Positions 33,301 to 45,667 of a stretch of DNA of 64,000 bases are shown here, piece by piece. How positions within the stretch are numbered: position 1 is the first letter of the stretch; each line of letters starts with the position of its first letter. Position numbers and translations under genes: made by a program. The notes below the pieces were generated by a model. That model searched no databases, was not told the origin of the DNA, and was given only the letters and a program-made list of their open reading frames with translations. This DNA is from Coffea arabica (taxonomy: Eukaryota > Streptophyta > Magnoliopsida > Gentianales > Rubiaceae): NCBI RefSeq assembly GCF_036785885.1, contig NC_092312.1:17316001-17380000 (forward strand), written 5' to 3'.

Positions 33301-36300
33301 AGAAAATTGTTACACCAGAAGTATGCATGCCCAACAATGAGTTAAAATTTCAGTGAGACCCTACAATATTTGTATTTATTGATCCAACAGATATAAAGCA
33401 CAGCATCATTTATTTCCCCAAAAAATAGAGGAGATTTTTATCAAAAAATATACGAAAATAGAAGGTAAAAGAATCTGAGGTAGTTGAGCATAATTTAATC
33501 AGGCCAACCATGCAAGAAGAAGCAAACTTTGCTTGTGAATTAACTCTCCTGTTAACTGCTATAGCATTGAGCATAATATGTCACTTCAATTACTCTAAAA
33601 ATCCAAAATCAGCCCCGCATGTTTAGTGCTTGAACAATATCAATCAATGACTTACTTGAGGTGTTGGTTTGGCCACCCTCTGAAGTACTCCTGTATATCT
33701 GTGAACCACGGCTCACCATAGATGACCAATAGGACAGACAATTCAACAGTGGCATAATATGTTAGCTTCCACAAAGACTCAGAACATTTTGCAATCTTCA
33801 TCCTTCTAGCCTTGTTAATTTTCAGTGGAATAGATCCATTGCTCAATAACCATGTTGCTACCCTCTGTAGACAGAAAATTAAGAAAATGATGTATCTGGA
33901 TATGCTCAATAGGTTCACAAGTTCAACCACTAGCCAAAGAAAGATAAAAGTGATTATTCTGTTGATATTGCAATGCATTCTTTATACTATTGGAACTGTT
34001 CTTGGGAGGAAAACTCTGACATCTAATTATTCAGGATGTTCTAAAATGTCAAACTAGCAAGCCAAGAGAAAGGGGAAAAACACTCTAAAACAAACAAACT
34101 CCGTGTCTGCTTGAGGGATTTATAGAAGGCTTTCATTTCTTCTATGAGACATTAAAGTGCTTATGAATGGCTCTCGCTAGGCTGAGCATAAAGACTGCAG
34201 TGAACTCTGGTCAACCCGTATAATGCTCAATCTCACGAGGAATAAAATACACTGGTACCATCTAAAATTAGCTGCTTCAGAAGGAAGGGAAACTCTCAAA
34301 CAAGGCTAAAAATATATGCGGTGGACAAAGATAGCATCGTCTTTTTATATTTTGTGAATGTAATGATCATGTATTTTTCTAGTTCCTAGCAAACTAAAAA
34401 CATTTTAAAACCTGGGCCAAGCAACAATAAGAAATCATTCACCTGCACAGTAATCTCCTCTCCCACTTCCTGCAATCCGTAAAAGAGGACTTAAAATGGC
34501 CAATGAAAAGAACTACAGTGCCGAATGTTCCAGCAGCAATAAATGAGATGATAAAAAGTAAAAGAAGATTCAGGTTCAACGCGTCAATGATATAACTGCT
34601 GCTGCAGACAAGGTGGAAAAAGTTTTCTTTTGTTTGTTATATGGAACTTACTTTAGAAAACTGTAATTCCATCAGAAGAGGTAAGTTTAGTTGGACTGCT
34701 TGCTGCAGTAAAATTCATAATTTGCAGCACCTACGCAATCTTTGGAAGCAACTTGACTCCAATCTTACAGCTCTTGATAGACTTAAATGTGAAAAGACAA
34801 TTTCACGGTAAATGGAAAAAGTGATACCCAATTTTCCCCCGAAAGGTAGAAAACCCAAACTCCCAAGCAATACTTTTTCATCTTTACCTGTACCATTATT
34901 AAACATTGATTACTTAGAGACTCCCATTTCAGTATCTTCCAAACAAGCCAAACAATGCATCAAGCTAATCAGGACTTTCTCTTAAGAGGTCACTTAATCT
35001 ACCAGACAACTACAGTAGGATACGTCTAGAGCATAAAGTTCGTGAACCATACAATAAGGCGGTGCAAAAGGGAATCAATCATATTGACAAACTAGAGATA
35101 TGCAAATTTCCACAATATGCCAAGTCTTCAATAAAGGTGCTACTTTCACCCAGACAAACAAGTGCGCCATCTTGCAGGCAGATGTATGCACAAAATAAGA
35201 ATTTCAAACTTCTCCAACATATATAGATTAATTTGACCTTTCTCAGTTTGAATTAGTTTGGGTTCCTTTGTTTATACCCTCTACTTTATCAGTATCTCCA
35301 TGTGCTTGGTTTCTCATTTACAAAACTCTAATGCATCCGGACAACCAGATTACATTAGATTGAAAAATCACACTGTCTTTTGCTGTAAATTTTGCAAAAT
35401 GCTAATTAATCAGAATTGGACAAAGCTACTCTTGGGCAGATTCTTGATTATAGCTTCATAGCCCCGTAATCGCTTCTTATTGGTTCCCTGCCCCCTATCA
35501 ATATAAATGAATCCATAGACTAATTGGCTACTGAAAAATCTAAATTTTAGATGCAAAATCAAACGATAAAATCAAAGAACTGATTTTGTCACAATCCAAA
35601 TCTATAATCAGGTGAAGCAATCAAACGCAAACACCCCCAAGATATACATTACGATAATGCATGTTTCCAATGTCCATGACCAAATGTATTTGCACTGTTG
35701 GAAAACTGATAGTTAAGAACAATAGGCCGAAATTCAACAACTCTTACACTACCAACCGTTGTCAATCCGTCCATCCTAATTAACTTACTGCTTCGCATCA
35801 AGTGCATCAGAAATTTCAATCAAATTATCATAAAGAAAGGAATAATTTTGCTATCCGCAGAGCGCTCGTCTTGGTTTCCTGGAAAAGGATGGAGTCGATA
35901 AGGTGCAAACGTTTAATATGGTTGAACTTTAACACTTGGAGTATCAATAGAAACAAATGGGGAGAAGTATACCCCAATTCTACCGTTTCAAGATCCAATA
36001 TAAAACATTAGTGCAGAATTCAGGCTGAAGAAGTCCAATTCCAGTCAAGATGCAAGAACATCAAAAAAAATCTTCAAACAATAAACACAAATGAGACAAA
36101 AACCAATCATTGACAAATTCGCAAATTAAGATAGCGCGAGCATATTTACATACAGAACAACAAGAACGGGAAGCTTACCTGAAAGAGGTGCTTATCAAAC
36201 AAAAACCTGGCGACGGCAAAACCGACTGCGAAATATACCGCCAACAGAAAATGCCAGGCGCTGGGGACGACATCGGCTTTCCACATCGAATCCAGAGCAG

Positions 36301-36313
36301 CAGATTGGATCAT
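30347..36313 (-). CDS. LOH2: ceramide synthase, LOH2 (LAG1) type
   Basis: Six exons: 36313-36179, 33864-33656, 32164-32009, 31772-31587, 31496-31318 and 30366-30347. They encode 294 residues; Arabidopsis LOH2 has about the same length. It is a multi-pass ER membrane protein with a TLC (TRAM-LAG1-CLN8) domain. The paired catalytic histidines are in AVMMSHHVVTVIL (152-153), followed by RIGSIILALHDASDVFMEAA. ECM-type lysine-rich ends are absent, and the tail is GKVGEDIRSDSEDDD, as in LOH2. The stretches WETRRKDFAVMMSHH and KYSEKEFGASVCF favour LOH2 over LOH1/LOH3. LOH2-type enzymes join mainly C16 acyl-CoA to dihydroxy long-chain bases. Exon 6 codes for only six residues. The first in-frame ATG (36313) is taken as start. 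Introns 1 (2.3 kb) and 2 (1.5 kb) are long, and intron 2 holds a MITE. Confidence 0.95.
32943..33076. mobile_element. Tourist-like MITE, copy 2, in LOH2 intron 2
   Basis: Same family as the copy at 28986. Ends GAGTTTGTTTGGAT and ATCCAAACAAACTC, flanked by AAT on both sides. It shares the core TACTGTAGCACTTTTTGTGA and is internally shortened. Confidence 0.75.
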
Positions 36314-36400
36314 CTTCAACTTCACATCCACTCCACCCCTAGTTAATCCTCATACCTACTTTAGAAAAAAGAAATCCCTAATTATACCCGAACTTGCAAT

Positions 36401-36410
36401 CTTTTTATAG
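36401..36410 (-). promoter_or_regulatory. TATA box of the LOH2 gene
   Basis: Minus-strand CTATAAAAAG about 90 nt upstream of the start codon, which would give a 5' UTR of roughly 60 nt. Confidence 0.55.
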
Positions 36411-37659
36411 ACAAATCTACCATCGCTGCAGAGGCGGTTGGAGTGGTGTGGGCGGTGAGTTGTATTAATTGTGTATTGAAGCAATGGAAAGTAAGGGAAG
36501 GGCGCAGGGAGGAGGGAAAAAGGAGGCGGTTAAAGGTTAACAGACTTTAAGGCTGGAAGGAATGGTAATGAGCAAAGATGTGAATGAAGGAAGGAAAGGG
36601 AAGGGGGGAGGGAGATCTTGCGAGTTGCGAGGAGAGAGGCGACTGGGTTCATGCGGGTTCACTACACTACATAACTGCTAATGAGTGGGCCCTCACCCCT
36701 CTCAGTACTTTACAACTTTCTTAAATATATTATTAGCAATCTCTCATTTTTATTAATAATCACATTGTCACTATTATTTTAATTATATAATATGTTTTCA
36801 TTTATTGAACTATATAATAAAATAAATGATCGAAATGTAAATCGAGTGCAAAATATATTTCCTTTACTAAAATAGATCAAAAATAGAAAAATATATTAGC
36901 ATTTTATTTTGGTCTCTGCCACACAATAAATGTATCATTGGTATGGTAGAACTTGATTGTTTTAAAAAAAAAAAAAAAACTCTATTGTTTAAAATATATC
37001 GTGCTAATGTTTACATTTGTTATGTTAATACTTAATTAGTACATTGATTCAGTCGTCGCATAGATTGTTGTACATGCGAACATCATTGTTTTCCATTTTG
37101 GTTGATCCAACAAATAAAATTGAAACAAAACTTTTTAGTGAATCCAGTTTTTTTTTTTTTTTTTGGGAGCATATTTAGTTGGCATTCATAACACATTTAA
37201 ATTTGGGAAAAAAGCAAAAAATTAACATAGGTCTGGTTTAATAAATATGTTGAAGTCAAACATATCATTAATGGACGTTCAAATGAATATGTGTATAACT
37301 ATATCATAAAGATTAATTAAATGTTCCTAGATAAGTCAGGTCCACTAAATTTAGAGTGATATGGACACTTCGGTTGATTAAAAAAAAAATAAAATTAGGA
37401 TTTGAACCTTTAGTATGAGTAGCATGTTTGGCCCGCCCCTAAAAAAAAGGATACGAGTAGATTAAATTAGATGACAAAATAGAAAGGATTGCGAGTAATA
37501 GATTTGGACGGTAGTATAACCACATCCGCTTCCCTCCAAATCAACATAAAAACATGTGTGTACGTGTACCCTGCCCCCCATCCTTTGCTGTTTCGAAACC
37601 ACTGAAGAGTCGCGAATTCAATGATTTTGTCTGCTGACGTTTGTCAGCTTCTCATCTTT

Positions 37660-37790
37660 GATTAAGAGAAATGCCCATGGAGACATATACCTAAGTTACT
37701 CATTGGGCCTTGGTCCCGTGTACCCGGTCGGAGGTTCAAAACCTGTCTAGACAGTGCTTCGTAATATGCTTCCTTGTTCTTCAAAAATTT
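37660..37790 (+). mobile_element. SINE-like head
   Basis: Contains TAAGTTACTCATTGGGCC (box A-like) and GGAGGTTCAAAACCTG (box B-like), about 45 nt apart. No A tail or TSD was identified, so this is tentative. Confidence 0.3.
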
Positions 37791-37817
37791 AGAAAGTACA
37801 GTAGTGTACTTGTTTAG

Positions 37818-37949
37818 ATTGAAAATATAACGTAAGAAGATAGTGTAATTAATGTTCATCTTCTAGGAGCATATAGGGTACAAATTGATAATATAATGTA
37901 AGAGGATAGCGTAGTTAATGTTCATCTTCTGAGACGATACATGGTGCCA
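37818..37949. repeat. two tandem 66-bp units
   Basis: The unit starting ATTGAAAATATAACGTAAGA at 37818 is repeated at 37884 as ATTGATAATATAATGTAAGA. Both contain TTAATGTTCATCTTCT at the same offset. Confidence 0.8.
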
Positions 37950-38750
37950 ACATTTTCTTCAATTTTATCGTAGGATTGAGTTGGACGGTAAAATAGAAGA
38001 AATTGAGTTGGCAGTGATAAAGAGGTTTGATGTCTAAACAAAAACATATTGTCCCTTGAAAATATGATTGGGTTGATCAGCACTTAGGTTCTCTGAAGAT
38101 TGGGCTCGAAAGCTTTTTGAGAGGCGGATTGTACCGCACATAATGGACTTTCCATCTGAGGCTTTGTGACAACAACAAATCCACTTCACATGGCTAGGCC
38201 CATTGATGCAATACGCCCACACACACTCTCACGCAGAAACAGAAAGAAAGTGAATTCCTTGTTAGCTTTCGGGTCCAATTCTGTTACCTGCACGTTCATA
38301 TACCGCAATTTTCACTTCTAGTGCTCGATTCAAACTGCGCTCAAAGGAGTTCCTTGACATGCCTTCAAGCACATAGCTCGCCATTTCATCATTTCCACTG
38401 TTGTCGTACCAGTCTTCCATTAGAGTATTTTGAATTGGTTTTCACTACTTAGCAAAAGGCTTTTACCAAAATAATGAGAATGAGAAAAAAATAAATTTTT
38501 TTTTTGGGTTTCTAAATCTAAAAATGACTGTGGATACATTATAGCTAGAATAATCTCTTTTACCCTACTGAAGTGCTTCAAACCTTATTCGTAGGATTGT
38601 TGCTCTTGCTGTCTTTATGCCTGTTTGCTTCCCTAGGTTCCATAGGTTGGTGACACAGATTACTGTTGTTAGGCAGAAAATAAGATGAGATCGAGTTCTT
38701 CCCAGTTCCATCATATACACACAAGCTACGAAAGAGAGGGGCAGAAAACA

Positions 38751-39160
38751 TGGCGATTGCTGAGCTTGTGAGCAACTATAGTCAGGTGTTCAGATCATCA
38801 AGGGTTTATAGCACCCCATGTTTTTGACGCGCATCCCCTGAAGTTTGGAGGTGTGATGGAGAACTTGTACGAATGAGAAAATATCGTCAATGACCTTGGC
38901 ATATTATCTCGGTCTTCAATGTATTACTCTTGCAAAGAAAGTAGTGACTTTGACAGCTACGGAAAAGCAAATGTTTTGGCAATGGAAGGAAATAATGACG
39001 CTAACGGATTAAAAGTTGGTTGAGAAGAGATGTCTGTCATAGAAGTCAGAAGAAAAGGTTTAAATGCATCAAATGGAAGTCTCTGTAATATTGATCAGGA
39101 TGGTTCAGCCCAAACTGACCTGCAGGTGAAGTGTGAGATTTCTGACTTTGATTGTTCATG
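38751..39160 (+). pseudogene. decayed host gene of unknown identity
   Basis: A start codon at about 38751 opens MAIAELVSNYSQVFRSSRVY. After a stop or one-base shift near 38826 the reading continues for over 100 codons with coding-like composition (DAHPLKFGGVMENLYE, SSDFDSYGKANVLAMEGNND, GSLCNIDQDGSAQTDLQVKC). Two in-frame TGA codons, near 38872 and 39019, interrupt it; both are one transition from CGA or TGG. It ends at a third TGA near 39158. The family was not recognised. It could be a pseudogene, or exons of a gene read in a wrong model. Confidence 0.4.
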
Positions 39161-40420
39161 AAATTATACACCAATAGGGGCTGGAGTATTTCCTTTAATC
39201 ACTTCCACTACGAACCACGCCTTGTTATCATCGCAGATGTTAGTTTTCACCATAAATTGGGCATGAAATTCGACTTCACAGTTGACATATCTGTGCCATG
39301 CATTGTCGCATCAGTTATTTATTATTGCGCATTACCGACCTTAAATGACGCTACAATTATTTGAAACTGGTTGTTATGGGCCTATTTATTGCCCTTGGGA
39401 GATTTTTATTTTTCCAAAATCTGTATTGCAGAATTGCTTTAGAACAATGAATCCTGATGAATTCACTTCACAGGTAGAGGGAGGGGTATATTGGTCGAAG
39501 TATATAGTTCATCGATTCAGCTGGCATGGATTTCTTTTTGATGGTGGAATCTGGAAACCTTTTTAAACGGAGAATCTATATATGTTTTATAATTTTCAAT
39601 AGTTAATCTTGCTACGAAGGGCTGGTGTTGGTTTTGCTGTTCGGAAGAACAATTGGTGTAATGATGATCAATCCATTTTAAATGGAGCATCTAAGTCAAA
39701 ATTTTAACCTTGCAAAACAAGCTGATCTTGGTGGCCTAAAGAATGTATCTGTTACTCTGCGATCTTTACCGACTAAACAAGCAGCAGCATAAAACTTATA
39801 TGAGTTCTGGATGATGCCAAAATCCTTGAATTCTAGCTGTAGATAACTAATTCCAGAACTCCTATCTTCATATATATGTTTGTTCCCGCAATTAAAGTTT
39901 GCAAGATTAAAAAATCTCAGAAAAAGTTGTATATTTAGTTGAGGTTACATGCTCTGGAAGCTATTTATTTCATATTTGTAGTTTGCCCGCCATTGTTGAC
40001 AAACTTCGTACTTTCCTGGTGGGATTTTCCTTCCGAACCCCACCTCCTCTTTCCCTGTCCTTTCTATTCTTTTGCGTTTTGGCGCCTGCCATTTATATAT
40101 TAGGTGGAGGCTGGCCAATAATTGAGTTGGGAGGAAGGACGAGATTTTCTCCATGCATGAGACATAACATTGGTGCCACCGGCCAAACTATACTAGCTTC
40201 AGAATAGAAAATTGGGATTATATTTATAGAATGGCATGTGTGCCTGCTCTCCATTTGAATGCCCTGCAGTTGAGGGCAGTCTCTTCCTTTCGCAGCCAGT
40301 AAGGTGAACATGTGGATCATCTTTGCGCCGCTGATGCAAGAAACCAAGCCGTCTTCTTCTTGGCTCCAACAGTTTAGCAGCAGCATTCATTGAGAATTTG
40401 ATTTGTTGGTCCCTGCTCAG

Positions 40421-40763
40421 CATGGTTTAAAGTCGCGGTCGCGGCCTGGACCGTTCCACATCGGTCTCGGCATATTGGTCGCGGTCTCGGCGAGACGCGA
40501 ATTTTTGAAATATTTAATATTCTAAAAATTATAAAAAATATGATAAACAAAAATAATTAAAAAATTTGTAAAAATAATAAAAATTCGAGTTGATTCGGGA
40601 TGACTCGGTGAGACTCGGCTGTTTCAACCCTTCACGGTAACGTCTCGACGAGTCACGTATCTCGGTATCATTTTGTCGCGATCTCGTCTCGGACTACGCT
40701 GAAACGGGGACGACTCGGCCGAGTCGTCTCGGTCTCGGTCTCGGACGAGTCTTTGAACCAGTG
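40421..40763. mobile_element. MITE candidate with CG-rich arms
   Basis: Ends CATGGTTTAAAGTCGCGG and, reading inward from the right, CACTGGTTCAAAGACTCG form an imperfect inverted repeat. The arms are rich in TCTCGG/GACTCGG repeats and the centre is A/T-rich, the same architecture as the element at 12857. No TSD was found, so the copy may be old. Confidence 0.5.
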
Positions 40764-41139
40764 GTTTGTTTGAAGACTTGGCGCGTTTACCATCTTCTGC
40801 TACATTGGCGGCACTGCTTTAAGCATTATCGACTTTTTAACATTTATTCATTTTGGTTTGAGTATGGTGACTTGAACCCAACATATTGATATTATGCCAA
40901 GAAGATAATGATACTGCATCTTTGAGATTAATTGAATAGGGAGAATGTTCCCCTTTAGTACTCTCACTTTTGGTTGTTACATTTGTGCAAACATAATGAT
41001 ATTGCAACTTGTTTAGCAGAACCGGACAAAAGAAGCCAATACCACCCTGACCTCCAAGGTAAAAAATTTCAGGGTGGTTATTTGCTGGAAAAGTTGAGCC
41101 ATATTTTCAGGCCATCTTTTTTCTTTTGTTGGGGTGGCC

Positions 41140-41155
41140 GGGGGGGGGGGGGGGG
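41140..41155. repeat. poly-G run
   Basis: About 16 G in a row, just beyond the 3' end of the CYP707A coding region. Confidence 0.85.
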
Positions 41156-41242
41156 TTGTGTGCGTGTGTGGATAATTTGATTTTTCTTTTTCTTTTTCTT
41201 CGCTAAATAATTTGTAAAGAAACTCCATCTGTAAATGCAGTC

Positions 41243-42878
41243 CTACTGATTGGTCGTGGGCTCTTTGTAGAATTTAGCAGGGAGTCCATTCAGAGGAACT
41301 GGAAATGGACTATACTGTACTTTGCCGCCCTTGGATCCCACTAGTTCCCATCTGCGAAGGACAATGATAAAATTAAAATTAAGAGCTAAATCCCAAAATA
41401 TAACATTAAAAAGATTAACAAAAGGGTGCCGTATTAATTAATATCTACTACTATTTCATATTGATTGATAGCATAGATGAGCATATTTTTGGTACTGGGA
41501 TCGCAACCTTGGTGAAGCAAATTGTAGAACCACGAAAAGATGAGTCTAGAGCCTAGACTCGCAAAATGGGAAAAAAAAAACCCATTACTTTTTTCAAGTT
41601 TGTAAATTCAAATACCTTAGAAATTAGTACCATAAATATTATCAAAAAAAAAGAAATTAGTTCCACAATTTAAATGAAAACAAAAATTGATCCGTATATC
41701 TTTTTTTTTTTTTTTGTTTAAGGGTATGTTTGATAACATAAAAAAGTGCTGAATCTGAATTTTTTCAGACATTCAGATGTTTTGAGTGTTTGATAAATGA
41801 AAATCTATTTGCTGAACTTGTTAAGTAGTGCTGAACTTGTGTGTATTTTTTTCAGCACAAGAATCTTAACTGAATGTTTAATTTTGATAAGAATCAATAG
41901 AATTACTTCAACTACCTTATCTTATCTACCAAATCTACACTTGTTTATTAATTATGTTCAAAATTCTTATATAATTAAACAACCTAATATTCTATATCTA
42001 ATGATTTTTTATTTCTCTTTTCTCCCTTTTGAATGACTTTTACTTCTTCTCCATACTCCTCATATAATATAATTCATCTTTTATATTAATTTGATTTAAA
42101 AATAAATATTGTCATTTTCATACGTAACATTTTTACCTAATTAAATCATAGGTTCGATATCTTTTTTGGATGAAAAGATATAAGGGCAAAATTGTGAAAT
42201 TTAACTTATTAAGCATTCAGTTATAAATATTTATCAAACAGTATAAATAGATTTAAAATTAAAATTCAGATATTTATATATTTTTTTTCCGTGTTTAAAA
42301 TTTAACAAATTATAATTATTTCAGTATTCAGATTATATTTTATTAAAGGGAACCTAAGTGTACGAGGTCGCCATCGTACCTATACTTGGTCACCACATGG
42401 TGGATCAAAATCAACATCTCCAGTTTGGCGAGGTCATTTCCGGGACAGGCGTGGGCTCCACTGCCAAATGGCATGAAGGTGTTGGGCTTAGGGGCCACCT
42501 GAATCAAAGGCCACCACAAATACAATAAACAAAGTACTGTAGAAGAACAATAATAATAATCTCAAAAAAACGAGAACCATCAGTAAAATTTGGTACTTAT
42601 TAGAAAGAAGAAACAAAAGTAGTGATATCTCCAAAATCGGATACCTCAAATCTTGCAGGATCAAAACTTTTGGGGTCCACGAAATGGTCGGGATTGTGAT
42701 GAATATTTCTGAATAGCGGCATCACCTTCCACCCTTTTGGTATAAGAAATCCTGTTTCAATATGAATCATGCGCGAGTTAAGATTTACTATACGTACATC
42801 AATATACATGAAAAATTGAAAATACTAGTACTATAACATGATCATTGAGACGAGGAAATAAATCGAGAAGTTTGTATA

Positions 42879-42920
<42 letters not shown>

Positions 42921-44733
42921 CACATGGTAAAAAGGTCCGAGTTTGGAACCTCACCATCATATTCTACGTCAGTCACAGCTTCCCTGAAGGTGAATGATAT
43001 GATGCTAGCCATCCTTAAGCTTTCTAATATTACCTGCCATTCCAATTAGGAGGGTGAATTTTGCTTATCTGAGGATCAGTCCATTAATCTTTCTCTCGAA
43101 TTGTCACCATGGAGGATAAAGTAATGGAGTAGTAATTACCTTGTGTGTCAGCGGCATATTTCTCGTTTGAGCCCATGTCAAGGGTTGCTCTCCTTCTTGA
43201 TTTAAGGTCCAGACAGCCCTTTGCTCTATCTGCAGCAAGATTTTGGACGAAAAATGAGACCACTGGTATAAAAATAATTGGTCCGCAGCTTTACTGTTTT
43301 ATTTTACCACTAGAGTACTTCTTTTCTTGCCTCGAAGAGAAGATCCAAAATGGTCAAGCATTAATTCACCTTGACAGCTTCTAAAAGTTTCTGGTTATCG
43401 TGGAGGTACTTGAGAATCCAGGTTAGGACACTAGCGGTTGTGTCTTGAGCAGCAAACAGCACTCCTATGATGTTGTCAGCGATTTGATCCTCTGTCAAAG
43501 TTTGCCCTCTCTCATCTTTGAAGTTGAGCAGGTACCCCAGCAGATCTTTATCCAATAGCTTTTTCTGCTTCCTCTCACTGATTATTTCCCTTATGATCTG
43601 ATTCAACCTTTCCCTTGCCTTGCCATAATTCACCGTGAAAAAGACAAGACGAGTCAGCAAGAAAGCTCCTTTCCAATTAATGCAGCAACCTGATCTCGAA
43701 GAGCTTATCACCACTTACCAATAGAGATTTATGATACGCTGTTCCTGGCAAGTTTGTGGGAAAAGAATTGTACCCTTTATCTACAATGGAATAGTTCTCC
43801 TTTAGTGCGTTCTTATACTTGATTTCTAGGTGACCGAAGATAGCAAGGATGCCGACCTCAAAAGATAACTGCGCAAGTTAGATCCACGAAATCGTCATGT
43901 CATGTGCGAGGAAAATAATGAAACATATGACAAATTGGAGGTCCCGGAAACCTTAAGGTTAGAAGGACCCATCAAGGAAAAACAAATTTCTAAGAGACCC
44001 CGTATGAAAATAGTCAAATACTAGCTATACTACAATGAACAAGACAACAAAGTCGTCAGGGCACTCTCCAAAAATACCTTCTTCATCTCATGGAATGTGT
44101 TGGTGATCAGACCGGACTCCCAAGTTTGCATGCAAGAAATGATTATAGCTTCAATATCGGGAACCAGCTTTCGAAGGGCCTCTGGAGATAACGAGTTATG
44201 AACCAGCTTCTTCAAGTGAGTGTGGTAGTTTCCTTCGTGGAAAAACAATGCCCAGGGGCCGATCATCGTCTCTTTACTCCTGGGATAAGTTGGTTTGAAC
44301 AAGTGAGAATGAGTAACCAACACGAACCGAGAGGCTTCAGGGCTAGCCAACATGATACAAGGGCAGCCAAGTATCTTGGTCTTGAACATATCTCCATATC
44401 TGTGCGTAAGAACAAGAAAATCATCAGCTCGTGATCTCTGCAGTTTCTGGCAGCGGGACATAAATTTAAAGGAGGATGTGAAAATCAACTAGTGTTAATA
44501 GCTAGCTGAGTCATGAGTTGTCATGCAAACCTTTTTTGCTTCTGAGCAAAGAAAACATTCGGATCTTGGGAGTACAATTGAAGAGTCTCTCCTATGTAAG
44601 GCCATCCCATAGAGCCAGGAGGCAACTTTGCTCTTCCTTTGTTTGTTCTCTCCTTGTTCTTCGATAGGCAATAATAAAGAGCAGTAGAGAAAAGGATGAG
44701 GATGTATATAATCGTAGAAACAATATTATCCAT
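41243..44733 (-). CDS. CYP707A: abscisic acid 8'-hydroxylase, cytochrome P450 CYP707A
   Basis: Nine exons, the number usual for CYP707A: 44733-44531, 44399-44078, 43868-43719, 43618-43370, 43229-43140, 43033-42955, 42751-42645, 42498-42380 and 41351-41243. They give 475 residues. An N-terminal membrane anchor (about 5-22) is followed by the proline-rich hinge KLPPGSMGWPYIGET. The I-helix oxygen motif is AAQDTT (281-286), the ExxR pair is E342/R345 in VILESLR, and the heme loop is FGSGAHACPGNDLA with Cys418. GWKVMPLFRNIHHNPDHF and the tail PFPVPLNGLPAKF are CYP707A signatures. The enzyme sits on the ER and hydroxylates ABA at C8', starting its breakdown to phaseic acid. The last intron (about 1 kb) holds a MITE and another intron a TA microsatellite. 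The paralogue number (A1-A4) is not assigned. Confidence 0.95.
41722..42245. mobile_element. MITE candidate in the last intron of CYP707A
   Basis: Starts AGGGTATGTTTGATAACAT and has TTATCAAAC near its right end (42231-42239), the inverse of GTTTGATAA (41728-41736). The left arm contains GTGCTGAATCTGAA and CAGACATTCAGATG repeats typical of a common plant MITE. The right boundary is uncertain. Confidence 0.5.
42882..42919. repeat. (TA)n microsatellite in a CYP707A intron
   Basis: About 19 TA units between exons 6 and 7 of the P450 gene. Confidence 0.9.
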
Positions 44734-44923
44734 ACGAGTTCTTTCTCCCTTCCTCTCCCTTCTGTTCCTCTCCCGTTCTCCAAGCTGCAGTATTCTATGA
44801 CCAAGCTTTGTTAATTGTGTTTTTCTATCGGAGCTTTAGGGGGTAGATAATGGATATACTGAGCAACGAAGGTAGTTGCCAAATGATAGCCTAGTCAATG
44901 AGAAGGATAGCGAAGGTTTATGG

Positions 44924-44931
44924 TTTATATA
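44924..44931 (-). promoter_or_regulatory. TATA box of the CYP707A gene
   Basis: Minus-strand TATATAAA about 195 nt upstream of the start codon, implying a 5' UTR of about 160 nt. Confidence 0.55.
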
Positions 44932-45441
44932 GAAATTGAGGGGCAAGGAGCAGGGGGAAAAGGACGGAGATGGATCTGAATTTAAATAAAGGGGCTTTGC
45001 CAAATTTGGGTGAAAAGTCCTCCTAGCTGTTAATATGGCACTGTTGCATTCACAAATAACCCAATGATAAAGAAAGTTTTGGACCACTTTTAAGTTTTAC
45101 CCTGAGATAAACATGAGCTAACTTCGGAGTTCGGATAGAAAATTTGAGGATGAAAAGCGATCGAGAAAGGAAAGCATATTTCTACCTTGTTTTTGTTTTG
45201 TTTGCTTGTTTGTTTGTTTCCTTTTTTTTTTTTTTTTTTGACCTCCTTTTCTAGCTAAACGGATTTTACATTTTTACTTCAGATTCCTTGCAACTATGGT
45301 ATGTTATTGGATTTTACATATAGAACCATGTAGATAGTATCATTTTAACAGAAATTACACGGTGTTAGCTTTCATTGAAATTTTGCTAAATACTCTCTTC
45401 CAGCAATTAAATGATAAGCTCACGAGTAACCGAAAAGTCTA

Positions 45442-45667
45442 GAACCACCGGCTCTTGGACTAGCGGCCACCACCAAGCCCTTAATGCTTTGCCTCCCGCC
45501 AAAATGCCACTCTTGTGGCTCTGCTTCAAATCCAGACGGGTGCGTAGTGCACCCGTCTGGTCCGGTGGTAGTTCTATCCCCTTCGGTTCCCCCGTAGATT
45601 TAATTGAACCTCATCGTAGTTAGAGTTGTAGTAGGAGTAAAGATGACAATTGAAAAAAAAAAAAAAA
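45442..45667 (+). mobile_element. tRNA-derived SINE with 17-bp target-site duplication
   Basis: The 17-bp direct repeat AGTAACCGAAAAGTCTA lies exactly at 45425-45441 and 45668-45684. The body has a box A-like GGACTAGCGGCC, a box B-like GCTTCAAATCCAG, an unrelated 3' region and an A tail of about 16 nt. The perfect TSD suggests a young copy. Confidence 0.9.

Larger units (their letters stand above)
36314..41242. other. spacer between LOH2 and CYP707A
   Basis: Contains the LOH2 promoter, a SINE-like head (37660-37790), a 66-bp tandem pair (37818-37949), an unrecognised pseudogene (38751-39160) and a GC-rich-armed MITE (40421-40763). The end near 41242 should be the CYP707A 3' UTR, with a poly-G tract. 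Confidence 0.5.
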
